64,000 nt of DNA from Prochlorococcus marinus XMU1405 (lineage in GTDB: Bacteria > Cyanobacteriota > Cyanobacteriia > PCC-6307 > Cyanobiaceae). Where the stretch lies: contig NZ_JAAORF010000001.1 of assembly GCF_017696275.1 (NCBI RefSeq), forward strand, positions 124,001-188,000. The letters are read 5' to 3'. The position numbers were made by a program, and so were the translations under genes. Below, piece by piece: positions 1-6,686 of this stretch. Every line of letters starts with the position of its first letter. The stretch's first letter is position 1. The notes under the pieces were generated by a model, which did not search any database, was not told the DNA's origin, and saw nothing but the letters and a program-made list of their open reading frames with translations.

Positions 1-22
1 GAGATCTTTAGGTCTCTTTTTT
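1..22 (+). terminator. Probable rho-independent terminator of a gene off the left edge
   Basis: GAGATC (1-6) can pair with GGTCTC (11-16) around a TTTA loop, with one T-G wobble, and six T follow. This is the usual shape of an intrinsic terminator. The stem may continue to the left of the window. The gene it serves is not visible. A degenerate relative of this block recurs at 2685-2726. Confidence 0.45.
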
Positions 23-93
23 ATTGCAATTAAAAGTAAATTAAGAAATTAAATGATTCATAGCGGCTTAAATTTACTTCTGGTTATCAAAAA

Positions 94-135
94 TGTTCGC
101 TAAATGTTCGCTATTCAGGAAATAAATGTTCGCTA
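94..135. repeat. Three TGTTCGCTA iterons phased at 11 and 22 bp
   Basis: The 9-mer TGTTCGCTA starts at 94, 105 and 127, so the copies are 11 and 22 bp apart and lie on one face of the helix. A weaker relative (AGATCGCTA) ends at 154. Bases 94-114 recur exactly at 3105-3125. The phasing resembles an operator or a recombinase arm-site array. Which one it is cannot be told from sequence. Confidence 0.6.
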
Positions 136-234
136 CGGTATAAAAAGATCGCTAAGTTATTCAGATTATTTGGTTGTATGCGATTCTCATAATTGAAATC
201 ATATCTATCCTTAGGACTTGAACACTTATTATCT

Positions 235-240
235 TATAAT
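235..240 (+). promoter_or_regulatory. Possible -10 box upstream of the 267-638 gene
   Basis: A perfect TATAAT lies 27 bp before the ATG at 267. No convincing -35 element is seen at the right distance, as is common in AT-rich cyanobacterial promoters. In such AT-rich DNA a chance match is quite possible. Confidence 0.3.
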
Positions 241-266
241 TATCTTCTTTAAGATAGTTAAGGTTG

Positions 267-638
267 ATGCCTAAGAAAAAGAAAAATAAAAAAAAGAATA
301 AATACTCCTCAGATTCCTTAACTATATTGGGGTCAATTTTCTTATTGGCTGGTGGAGGAATATTGATTTATGTTGTTGGTGTCTTGATACATTTTGGTAT
401 AAGCTTCGCTTTATTTAAATTTGATGCAAATTCCTGCAATAAGGGAGAAGAATCAAAGTGCGATAAATTGTTAAATTACGACATGAGTTACGACATTTTA
501 TATAACAATGCAGAATCAGTTACTAATCCTTACTTTAAGAAAATTTATGATGAGTACCAAACCAATGAGGAGAAAGCAAGTGAGTGCCTACTTGAGTTAA
601 TCGGAGGACAAGATTTATCAGAAGATTGTATTAAATAA
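267..638 (+). CDS. Hypothetical small single-pass membrane protein
   Basis: I do not recognise this family. The product is about 123 residues if it starts at the ATG at 267; an in-frame TTG lies one codon upstream. The first 15 residues are almost all Lys/Asn (PKKKKNKKKNK), then comes one hydrophobic segment of about 30 residues (roughly 20-50) rich in Gly, Ile and Val. The remainder is hydrophilic, with four Cys (in CNKGEESKC, ECLLE and EDCIK). A positive N-terminus before the membrane segment favours an N-in, C-out topology, so the Cys-containing part may be periplasmic. It sits in the repeat-rich left-edge region with the MORN gene, not in a core operon. It is probably a real but poorly conserved accessory gene. 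Confidence 0.5.
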   Translation: MPKKKKNKKKNKYSSDSLTILGSIFLLAGGGILIYVVGVLIHFGISFALFKFDANSCNKGEESKCDKLLNYDMSYDILYNNAESVTNPYFKKIYDEYQTNEEKASECLLELIGGQDLSEDCIK

Positions 639-654
639 ATGGGTAAATTTAATA

Positions 655-777
655 GATAGTAATAACAAAAAAAGCTTATTTATATCATCAACAATTTCTG
701 AACTTTATATAGCTAAAAAAGCAACAATGAAGAAATTAAAGAAATTTTTTCAAATGGAAAGGTTTGATGTTATTTAA
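655..777 (+). other. Possible coding remnant overlapping no annotated gene
   Basis: A frame open from 601 to a TAA at 775-777 encodes a peptide ending KKLKKFFQMERFDVI. The composition is protein-like (SLFISSTISELYIAKKATM precedes it), but the only in-frame ATG near it is at 727, which gives 16 residues. It could be the 3' fragment of a lost gene, or chance. The upstream neighbour ends in another frame at 638, so a frameshifted fusion is also conceivable. Confidence 0.2.
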
Positions 778-852
778 AAATTATTTAATTAACCTTAGAA
801 TTGTACAAAATTATTTTAAAATTTTTACTAATTCATAAGCTTTACTTTACTT

Positions 853-2445
853 ATGAAATTAATAAGAAATATAGTTTTCTCATTTGGCGCATTATCATTT
901 ATTGCCTTAGGGATTGGAGATTATGTATATGCTAATTTAAAAGAAAACTATAAAAAGAAATCATCTTGTAGTTATGAGAATGCTCAATTTGAGATGGTAT
1001 ATAAAGAAAATACATTTTTAGATGGTCAAATTAGAAAAAAAGGTATTTACAGATATTGCATTACTAAAGATAAAAAAATATTTGAATTCATTCATGATAA
1101 AAGTAAAGATTCATTTGTGATCGAAGAAAACTTTATAGGTTTTTTAAAGAAAGAAGCAATTTACTATACTGACTACTCTCAGAAAAGAATTGGTCAGTGG
1201 GAAATTGAAAAAAATAAGCTTATTAAATATGATTGCAAATCAGAAAGCAGAGTCAAAATTTGCGCAGATGATATAAAAAGAATCGCCGTCGCTGATGGAA
1301 GAAACCCACTCTTGCGAATTATTCAAAGAATTAATGCAAATTTTATTAAAAATGGAATATCAGGGGGAAAAATTTCTTATGTTTTTGATAATGGAGATAG
1401 TTATCAGGGAGATTGGAAAAGAAGTAAAGCAAACGGTAAGGGTACTCATATTTCACGAGACGGTTATGAAAAATATATTGGAAATTGGGTAGATGGGAAG
1501 AGAAATGGAAAAGGAACTTTAACAACGTACAATTTCAGTACAAAAAAATATGATGGGACAAAAAAATATGAAGGAGATTGGTTAAATGATAAAAAGCATG
1601 GAGAAGGAACTTTTATTACGGCAAAGGGGGATAAATATATAGGAAAGTGGGAAAATGATAAATTAATCGGTCGAGTAAATGTAATCTGGGCTAATGGAGA
1701 TAAATTTTCAGGAGATTGGGTAGATGGGAAGAGGACTAAAGGAACTTTTATTTGGGCAAATGGAAGCAAATATGTAGGGAGTTGGACAAATGATGAGAGG
1801 ACTGGTAAAGGAACTTTTATTTGGGTAAATGGAAGCAAATATATTGGAGATTGGGTAGATGATAAAAGGACTGGTAAAGGTATTATTATTTGGGCAAATG
1901 GGAAAAAATACGAAGGAGATTGGGTAGATGATAAAAGGACTGGTAAAGGAATACTTTATTTTAAAAATGGAAAAAAAGATTATGAAGGAAATTGGGTAAA
2001 TAATAGTAAGGAAGGCAAAGGTATTGAGTATTATCTAAATGGGAAAATTCAATTTGAAGGTGATTACGTTGATAATCAGAAGAGCTATGGAACTTTGTTT
2101 AATTTAAATGGAAGCAAATATGTAGGAAGTTTCAGCGAATGGGGTATTTATAATGGAAAAGGAACTCTTATATGGGCTAATGGGGACAAATATGAAGGGG
2201 ATTTTTTATATGGTAAAAGACATGGCGTAGGAACTTATATTTGGGCGAATGGAAGAAAATATATTGGAAATTGGGTAGATGGGAAGAGAAATGGAAATGG
2301 AACTTATATATATGATAATGGGGACAAATATATTGGAAATTGGGTAGATAGTAAAAGACATGGCGTGGGAACTTATATTTGGGCGAATGGAGATACGCGT
2401 AAAGGAAAATATTCAAATGATTCTTTCCTTTACGAAATAAAGTAA
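853..2445 (+). CDS. MORN-repeat protein with N-terminal membrane anchor or signal
   Basis: The protein has 530 residues. Residues 1-28 form a basic then hydrophobic signal or anchor (MKLIRNIVFSFGALSFIALG). A unique region of about 150 residues with three or four Cys follows. From about residue 180 to 520 there are 14 consecutive MORN units of about 23 residues with consensus YxGDWVDGKRxGKGTxIWANG. Units 4, 5, 10 and 11 are the least regular. MORN arrays form elongated beta-hairpin solenoids and in known cases bind membranes or scaffold proteins; which applies here is unknown. The unique N-terminal region matches nothing I recognise. Several units are nearly identical at the DNA level, for example around 1725-1935, which suggests recent expansion by slippage or unequal exchange. 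A start at ATG 853 fits the signal-like N-terminus. It stands alone with more than 200 bp on either side, in the accessory left-edge region. Confidence 0.85.
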   Translation: MKLIRNIVFSFGALSFIALGIGDYVYANLKENYKKKSSCSYENAQFEMVYKENTFLDGQIRKKGIYRYCITKDKKIFEFIHDKSKDSFVIEENFIGFLKKEAIYYTDYSQKRIGQWEIEKNKLIKYDCKSESRVKICADDIKRIAVADGRNPLLRIIQRINANFIKNGISGGKISYVFDNGDSYQGDWKRSKANGKGTHISRDGYEKYIGNWVDGKRNGKGTLTTYNFSTKKYDGTKKYEGDWLNDKKHGEGTFITAKGDKYIGKWENDKLIGRVNVIWANGDKFSGDWVDGKRTKGTFIWANGSKYVGSWTNDERTGKGTFIWVNGSKYIGDWVDDKRTGKGIIIWANGKKYEGDWVDDKRTGKGILYFKNGKKDYEGNWVNNSKEGKGIEYYLNGKIQFEGDYVDNQKSYGTLFNLNGSKYVGSFSEWGIYNGKGTLIWANGDKYEGDFLYGKRHGVGTYIWANGRKYIGNWVDGKRNGNGTYIYDNGDKYIGNWVDSKRHGVGTYIWANGDTRKGKYSNDSFLYEIK

Positions 2446-2533
2446 AACTTTATTTTTCCTCAAGCAAGATTAAATTTTTATGAGATTGCTTCCTAATGTT
2501 TAGGATAGATAAGGATTTTATAGCTTGAATTTC

Positions 2534-2584
2534 AGGGGTTGCTAACACAAAAAAATGTGTGTTCAATGTGCGCAAAATTCCCCT
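2534..2584. other. Three-tier inverted repeat in a 335-bp gap
   Basis: AGGGG (2534-2538) pairs with CCCCT (2580-2584), TTGC (2539-2542) with GCAA (2572-2575), and AACAC (2544-2548) with GTGTT (2559-2563), nested in order. The GC-rich outer pairs stand out in AT-rich DNA. No T-run follows on the plus strand, so it is not a standard terminator in that direction. The 2446-2780 gap otherwise holds only the GC-rich 15-mer and the degenerate left-edge block listed separately. Confidence 0.35.
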
Positions 2585-2645
2585 AAATTTTCAAAAAAAG
2601 TTCATAAAACTTCCCATTTCTACTGTTTATATTCCAACTCTGCGA

Positions 2646-2660
2646 CCGCCCAGGGAGTTT
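2646..2660. repeat. GC-rich 15-mer, copy 1
   Basis: CCGCCCAGGGAGTTT differs at one base from the 15-mer at 3196-3210. Such a GC-rich word occurring twice within 550 bp of AT-rich intergenic DNA is unlikely to be chance. Both copies lie 27-39 bp before terminator-like or degenerate terminator sequence. They could be duplicated 3' ends of an RNA gene, as left by site-specific integration, but no complete tRNA was found. Confidence 0.5.
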
Positions 2661-2684
2661 TTTAATTCGGAATAAACAAGCAAA

Positions 2685-2726
2685 GAGATCTTAGAGTTTA
2701 TTTTTTTGATTGTAATTAAAAGTAAA
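2685..2726. repeat. Degenerate copy of the left-edge block at 1-40
   Basis: GAGATCTT at 2685-2692 matches 1-8. ATTG(C/T)AATTAAAAGTAAA at 2709-2726 matches 23-40 with one mismatch, in the same order and with nearly the same spacing (24 versus 22 bp from the first element). The hairpin potential of the left copy is lost here. The pair suggests a segmental duplication around the MORN segment. Confidence 0.5.
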
Positions 2727-2780
2727 CCGAGAAAAACACACATCATAATTCATCAACTATTCCTGAAATTAGAAACTTTT

Positions 2781-3071
2781 TCATTTTTCTGCTTTTGATA
2801 CTACTGAAGTTTTTTTGCAAACATTTACTTTAAAAACTTCTATTAATGGAGAATAGTGAATTAACTTCACTTCAGCTTCACAATTGTTTTTAAATTTTAA
2901 AAAAGAAAATTGATATAAACCTCTATTTTCTATATCAACTTTGTTTTTTTCCATGATTAATTCAATAACCTCTGAATATTTTTCATCATATTCAGTTATA
3001 ACTTCAGGGGTTGAATTTACAGAAGGGCTTAAAAATAAAAAGAAAGAACTTAAAAAATAAATTTTCTTCAT
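2781..3071 (-). CDS. Hypothetical small secreted protein
   Basis: The product is 96 residues with a clear signal peptide: MKK, a hydrophobic core (IYFLSSFFLFLS), then a polar PSVNSTP stretch suitable for cleavage near residue 20-22. The mature part is about 75 residues with two Cys (NNCEAE and NVCKKT) that could form one disulfide in the periplasm. I recognise no family. It lies alone on the minus strand between two repeat clusters, with gaps of more than 300 bp on both sides. The strong signal peptide argues for a real gene despite its size. Confidence 0.5.
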   Translation of the reverse strand: MKKIYFLSSFFLFLSPSVNSTPEVITEYDEKYSEVIELIMEKNKVDIENRGLYQFSFLKFKNNCEAEVKLIHYSPLIEVFKVNVCKKTSVVSKAEK

Positions 3072-3104
3072 TATTCCTCAATTTCCTTTATAACAATATT
3101 AATT

Positions 3105-3125
3105 TGTTCGCTAAATGTTCGCTAT
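3105..3125. repeat. Exact 21-bp direct repeat, right copy (left copy 94-114)
   Basis: This copy consists of two TGTTCGCTA units 11 bp apart (3105 and 3116) plus one T, identical over 21 bases to 94-114. The two copies flank a segment of about 3.0 kb that carries the unrecognised genes and the MORN gene. Either an attachment-site duplication or the same operator used twice would fit. It lies just upstream of the 2781-3071 minus-strand gene (34 bp before its ATG), so for that gene an operator role is also plausible. Confidence 0.7.
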
Positions 3126-3140
3126 GCATCAATTAGTTCT

Positions 3141-3180
3141 CGGCATAACTAGGCACATGTAGGCATATCAAGGCATCTGA
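3141..3180. repeat. Four tandem 10-bp units with GGCAT core
   Basis: Units starting at 3141, 3151, 3161 and 3171 each begin with (C/A)GGCA(T/C) followed by four variable bases, so the conserved part repeats every 10 bp, one turn of the helix. The core is conserved while the spacer is not, which fits protein-binding iterons better than a simple microsatellite. Confidence 0.5.
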
Positions 3181-3195
3181 TTTATTAATTAAGTC

Positions 3196-3210
3196 CCGCC
3201 CGGGGAGTTT
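3196..3210. repeat. GC-rich 15-mer, copy 2
   Basis: CCGCCCGGGGAGTTT, a 14/15 match to 2646-2660. It is followed 23 bp later by the strong terminator at 3233, an arrangement expected at the 3' end of a small RNA gene. The upstream sequence does not fold into a T-arm, so this copy is not an intact tRNA. Confidence 0.5.
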
Positions 3211-3232
3211 ATAAAATTCAAAAAGTTATCCA

Positions 3233-3259
3233 AAGTCACCCTAAAAAGGTGACTTTTTT
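3233..3259 (+). terminator. Strong intrinsic terminator with no obvious upstream gene
   Basis: AAGTCACC (3233-3240) pairs perfectly with GGTGACTT (3248-3255) around CTAAAAA, and the T-run extends to 3259. On the plus strand there is no coding gene for about 800 bp upstream, because the nearest gene (2781-3071) is on the other strand. It therefore either ends an unannotated RNA or was carried here with a duplicated gene end. The rest of the 3072-3551 gap holds repeats only. Confidence 0.7.
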
Positions 3260-3325
3260 ATTTCTTTGAATTCTTTTTGTCAAATAGTGGTTCGCAGAAG
3301 ATATAATCAAGTAAATTTAATTTAT

Positions 3326-3441
3326 TTTTAATAACAGTATATAGAACATTAATAATATTTAAATTATATATCACAAACAACCAAATTAAAATTAAAAAAT
3401 TGTTTTTTTAAGAACAGTAATTAGAACATTTAATAAAATCT
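3326..3441. repeat. Imperfect direct repeat of about 35 bp, two copies
   Basis: The block at 3326-3361 (with AACAGTATATAGAACATT) and the one at 3405-3441 (with AACAGTAATTAGAACATT) match over about 35 bp with a few substitutions and a one-base indel. They are separated by about 43 bp. They lie in a very AT-rich, gene-free stretch between the orphan terminator and the 3552-3911 gene. Confidence 0.45.
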
Positions 3442-3482
3442 TCACATTAGGAAAAAAAAGTTCTTTGATTGTTTTATTTTTT

Positions 3483-3503
3483 TTAATTAATTAATTAATT
3501 AAT
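3483..3503. repeat. TTAA microsatellite
   Basis: Five tandem TTAA units. This is simple slippage-prone sequence within the gene-free 3260-3551 stretch; no function is inferred. Confidence 0.7.
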
Positions 3504-3551
3504 ACATATTTTTGTTTGTATCGTTTGAATTACTGCACTAATCAGGCAATT

Positions 3552-3911
3552 CTAGTCATCCCACATATCCTTTTTCTCTTGATCGAAATTATTCCTTTCA
3601 AGTAATTCTATTCTTTGTTTCTGAGAATCTATTTCTGGTTCAATTACGTTTTTATCGTCAATGAATTTTGTTTGTATTTGTGAGATAATTATTTCAAATT
3701 CTTCTCCAAAAAAATCTGATATTTCTCTCCATGCCTCCATTTCTTCTTCTTTGCCAATAGTATCGTTTATTTGATGAGAAATAATTTCTAGTACATATTG
3801 TTTAAGTTCTTGATGACTCATCGATTCAACTTTTTTTTTAATGTAAAGTTCTTTAAGACTTTCTAGTTGTTTTTTTGATAAATCAGAATAGATAATTGGC
3901 TTCTTTTTCAT
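3552..3911 (-). CDS. Conserved hypothetical acidic helical protein
   Basis: The product is 119 residues, predicted soluble and mostly helical, with a basic N-terminus (MKKKPIIYSDLSKKQ) and a strongly acidic C-terminus (EKKDMWDD). A central stretch (SHQELKQYVLEIISHQI) resembles small picocyanobacterial hypothetical proteins I have seen, but I cannot give a function. There is no signal peptide, membrane segment or Cys. It stands alone, separated from rpaA by about 395 bp. Codon and amino acid composition match the core genes better than the MORN protein does, so it may be the outermost core gene. Confidence 0.55.
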   Translation of the reverse strand: MKKKPIIYSDLSKKQLESLKELYIKKKVESMSHQELKQYVLEIISHQINDTIGKEEEMEAWREISDFFGEEFEIIISQIQTKFIDDKNVIEPEIDSQKQRIELLERNNFDQEKKDMWDD

Positions 3912-4126
3912 AAATCATAAATACTTAAGTTTTTAATATAGACAAAATTATTGGTTTAAACATTCTGGAGAAATTAAACTAAGTTAATTCCTATTTGACA
4001 ACTAAAAACATCATTTAACTTAATTTTTATATAATTTAAATGGCAATCTGGATTAGTTTTTCTTTCAAATTTAACCATTATTTGTTTCTGAAATTCTTTA
4101 ATTATTAAGAAAAAGTAAATAGAATC

Positions 4127-4174
4127 GAAAGAAATTCTAAAATTTCGACTTTATAAAAATTTGCGATTTCTTTC
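4127..4174. other. Inverted repeat upstream of rpaA
   Basis: GAAAGAAAT (4127-4135) is perfectly repeated in inverted orientation as ATTTCTTTC (4166-4174), with 30 bp between. It could be a split regulatory dyad or chance in AT-rich DNA. The gap 3912-4306 otherwise contains only the putative rpaA promoter. Confidence 0.25.
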
Positions 4175-4224
4175 TAATCCATTGTTATTACAAAGTTATT
4201 TAGTAAATCTAATTGATAAAATTG

Positions 4225-4252
4225 TTTACACTAATTCAGCAATCTTTATAAA
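4225..4252 (+). promoter_or_regulatory. Putative sigma-70 type promoter of rpaA
   Basis: TTTACA (4225-4230) and TATAAA (4247-4252) are separated by 16 bp, close to the -35/-10 consensus. Transcription would begin near 4259, giving a leader of about 48 bases before the ATG at 4307. The call rests on sequence match alone. Confidence 0.4.
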
Positions 4253-4306
4253 TTCTTGAGAGAATCGTAATACGAAAACTTAATTTTAATTTAATAGTTG
4301 ATAAAT

Positions 4307-5089
4307 ATGAAAATTTCAATCCTTCTAATTGAAGACGATCGTGATATGCGTGATTTGGTGTCTAGGCATTTAGAACATTCTGGGTTCGATGTCCAAAAAG
4401 CTGAAGATGGAATTAAAGGTCAAGCGTTAGCTCTTCAATATTCACCAGATTTAATACTTTTAGATTTAATGCTACCAAGTGTTGATGGATTAACTTTATG
4501 CCAGCGATTAAGAAGAGATGAAAGGACATCAAATATACCAATTTTAATGATAACTGCTTTAGGCGGTCTTAAAGATAAAGTTACTGGCTTTAATTCTGGA
4601 GCAGATGACTATATTACTAAACCATTCGATTTAGAAGAATTACATGTACGCATAAAAGCTTTATTAAGAAGAACTAGCAGAGCGCAATTAAATTCAAGTA
4701 ATCAGCAAGAAATATTAAATTATGGCCCTTTAACCCTTGTTCCTGAAAGATTTGAAGCTATATGGTTTGAATCTCCTGTTAGATTAACACATCTTGAATT
4801 TGAACTCCTTCATTGTCTTTTGCAAAGGCATGGTCAAACTGTATCGCCAGCATTAATTCTTAAAGAAGTATGGGGATATGAACCTGATGATGATATTGAG
4901 ACAATAAGAGTTCATATTAGACACTTACGTACTAAACTTGAACCCGATCCACGTAAACCTATTTATATAAAAACTGTATACGGTGCTGGATATTGCCTTG
5001 AGTTACCTATTGGTTCTCAAGTGGAAACTGCTAGGCAAGAGTTTATTCAAGCAAGAAATCCTAACTTGATAAATTCTGCAGTAGATTAA
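4307..5089 (+). CDS. rpaA: OmpR-type response regulator RpaA
   Basis: The protein has 260 residues. An N-terminal receiver domain has the acidic pocket EDD at 9-11, phospho-acceptor Asp53 (LILLDLMLP) and the conserved Lys in ITKPFD. A C-terminal winged-helix DNA-binding domain follows (about 135-235; [27 protein letters not shown]). The sequence matches cyanobacterial RpaA, the output regulator of the SasA/Kai clock pathway that drives circadian transcription; that role is known from other cyanobacteria. The ATG at 4307 starts exactly at the beta-1 strand of the receiver, whereas an in-frame TTG at 4298 would add three residues. A promoter-like element lies about 50 bp upstream. It converges with holB, and the stop codons overlap by 4 bp. 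RpaA was separated from other OmpR regulators by overall similarity, especially the divergent wing region. Confidence 0.88.
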   Translation: MKISILLIEDDRDMRDLVSRHLEHSGFDVQKAEDGIKGQALALQYSPDLILLDLMLPSVDGLTLCQRLRRDERTSNIPILMITALGGLKDKVTGFNSGADDYITKPFDLEELHVRIKALLRRTSRAQLNSSNQQEILNYGPLTLVPERFEAIWFESPVRLTHLEFELLHCLLQRHGQTVSPALILKEVWGYEPDDDIETIRVHIRHLRTKLEPDPRKPIYIKTVYGAGYCLELPIGSQVETARQEFIQARNPNLINSAVD

Positions 5090-6051
5090 TTTTTTATAAC
5101 TTCCATAGAAATTTTTAAAAAAGTAATTTCCCAAGCCAACCTTGGTTGAATGTTTTTTCTTAAGAGGTATTTTAATTTTTCAAGCTTTTTAACTAAACCT
5201 ATATTTTTTGTTTTTCTCCACCAAATTGTTTGAATTAAATTTACTAAAAAAATCTGTTGAAAAATTTCTAATTTTTCAGATATTGATTTAGATATTTCTA
5301 ATATTTCCAGACTATTTTTAATTGGAGAATCCAATTTACTCATAATTTCATCTGAAAATTCATTCCAAATTTCAATATTTTTCAATAATTGTTTTGGAGA
5401 TCCATTTGCAGAGTTTATCAAATCTTCAAATTTTATTTTTGTACTTCTATTTAATTTAGAAGTATCTAAATATTCTTTCAAAATAGATTCTATTTGTTTA
5501 CCAGAAAAAGATCGAAATCTGATGATTTGACATCTTGAGATGATCGTATCTAAGAGAAGGTTCAATTTAGATGTCAGCAAAATAAAAATGCCGTTACTAG
5601 GCTCTTCTAGTGTTTTTAAAAGGCAATTTGAGGCTGCTTCGTTTAAGAGGTGTGCATCAATAATTAAAACAATTTTTTTTTCTGAGTTTATTGATTTTTG
5701 ACTAAGAAAAGTTTTGATATTACGTATTTGAGCAATTTTAATAATCTCAGATCCACTTTTTAACGTTTTCTCATGATCGGAACTTCCTGAACTTTTTGTT
5801 GCCAAAAAAGAATCAGGTTCAATAGTTAAAAAATCAGGATGGTTATTGTTTGTAATGCTGTCTTCAACATTTTCGCTTGGTGACTGTTTGAAAATCTCTT
5901 TTATAAATTGAAGAGCAGTTTGCTTTTTTCCTACACCTTCAGGCCCATAAAATATATAACCATTAGCAAATAATTTGTTTTTTATTATGTTGTTAAGACA
6001 AGTATTAACTTCTTCATTCAAGAAAAAATTATTTTTTTTAACCTCAATCAT
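5086..6051 (-). CDS. holB: DNA polymerase III delta-prime subunit
   Basis: The product has 321 residues, an AAA+ clamp-loader subunit of DNA polymerase III that helps load the beta sliding clamp. Visible motifs are a Walker A-like [11 protein letters not shown] near residue 37 and the clamp-loader ISRCQIIRF near residue 168. The Cys-rich zinc module found in many bacterial delta-prime proteins is missing, as no CxxC is present. It is the last gene of the unit ATPase-tmk-holB. Its ATG overlaps the tmk stop by 4 bp (ATGA), which fixes the start and implies translational coupling. The pairing of tmk with holB is a common bacterial arrangement linking dTTP supply and replication. Confidence 0.93.
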   Translation of the reverse strand: MIEVKKNNFFLNEEVNTCLNNIIKNKLFANGYIFYGPEGVGKKQTALQFIKEIFKQSPSENVEDSITNNNHPDFLTIEPDSFLATKSSGSSDHEKTLKSGSEIIKIAQIRNIKTFLSQKSINSEKKIVLIIDAHLLNEAASNCLLKTLEEPSNGIFILLTSKLNLLLDTIISRCQIIRFRSFSGKQIESILKEYLDTSKLNRSTKIKFEDLINSANGSPKQLLKNIEIWNEFSDEIMSKLDSPIKNSLEILEISKSISEKLEIFQQIFLVNLIQTIWWRKTKNIGLVKKLEKLKYLLRKNIQPRLAWEITFLKISMEVIKN

Positions 6052-6686
6052 CTGTTATTAGAAAAATTGTTTAGCAAAGTCTCTTTAATTTGATTAGAAA
6101 TAGTTTTAATATTTTGTGAAGCAGATATTACTTTCCAGTTTTTTTGTTTGGCAATTAGTTTGAAGCCTTCATTTACTTTTTCTAAAAATCTAATACCTTC
6201 TGATTCTATTCTGTCTGGAATTTGATTTTTTCTTCGGAACATGCTCTCTTCTGGAGAAATTTCTAGGAAGAAAGTGAGGTCAGGAGATTCTCCCTGACAT
6301 ACAATAGATTCAATATTTTTAATTATTTCTAAATTTATATTTCTTCCATAACCTTGATAAGCCAGGGTGGAATCTGAAAATCTATCACTTATCACCCAAT
6401 CATTTTTATTTAAAGCAGGTGAAATAATTTTGGAAACGTGTTCAGCTCTATCTGCTGAATAAAGCAATAATTCCGCGAGAGATGAAGGCTTGTTATTTTT
6501 ATTATTATCAAGAATCAGTCCTCTAAGTTTTTTTCCTAAAAGACTGCCTCCCGGCTCTCTAGTTGTGATTAATTTGGACCCCTTCTTAATTAGACCACTA
6601 TTAGGTAGCCATTTAGACAGTTCATCTATTTGAGTAGTTTTACCACATCCATCAATACCCTCAATAACGATAAATTTTCCTTTCAT
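6048..6686 (-). CDS. tmk: Thymidylate kinase
   Basis: This 212-residue enzyme phosphorylates dTMP to dTDP with ATP in the cytoplasm. The P-loop GIDGCGKTT is at residues 10-18. The nucleotide-binding motif [15 protein letters not shown] and a LID-like RIESEGIRF segment are present. The length is normal for the family. It begins directly after the ATPase stop (0 bp gap) and overlaps holB by 4 bp, so all three genes are almost certainly co-transcribed from upstream of the ATPase. No anomalies were seen. Confidence 0.97.
   Translation of the reverse strand: MKGKFIVIEGIDGCGKTTQIDELSKWLPNSGLIKKGSKLITTREPGGSLLGKKLRGLILDNNKNNKPSSLAELLLYSADRAEHVSKIISPALNKNDWVISDRFSDSTLAYQGYGRNINLEIIKNIESIVCQGESPDLTFFLEISPEESMFRRKNQIPDRIESEGIRFLEKVNEGFKLIAKQKNWKVISASQNIKTISNQIKETLLNNFSNNR

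Noticed and set aside
1464-2416. Minus-strand open frames rich in Pro/Phe/Ser beneath the MORN gene
   Set aside because: They mirror the MORN repeats on the other strand and have no independent start or signal.
94-3180. CRISPR array
   Set aside because: Repeats are 9-10 bp with 1-13 bp spacers and no cas genes are present.
3196-3210. tRNA gene ending in the GC-rich 15-mer
   Set aside because: No T-arm, anticodon stem or acceptor partner can be formed with the preceding bases at either copy.
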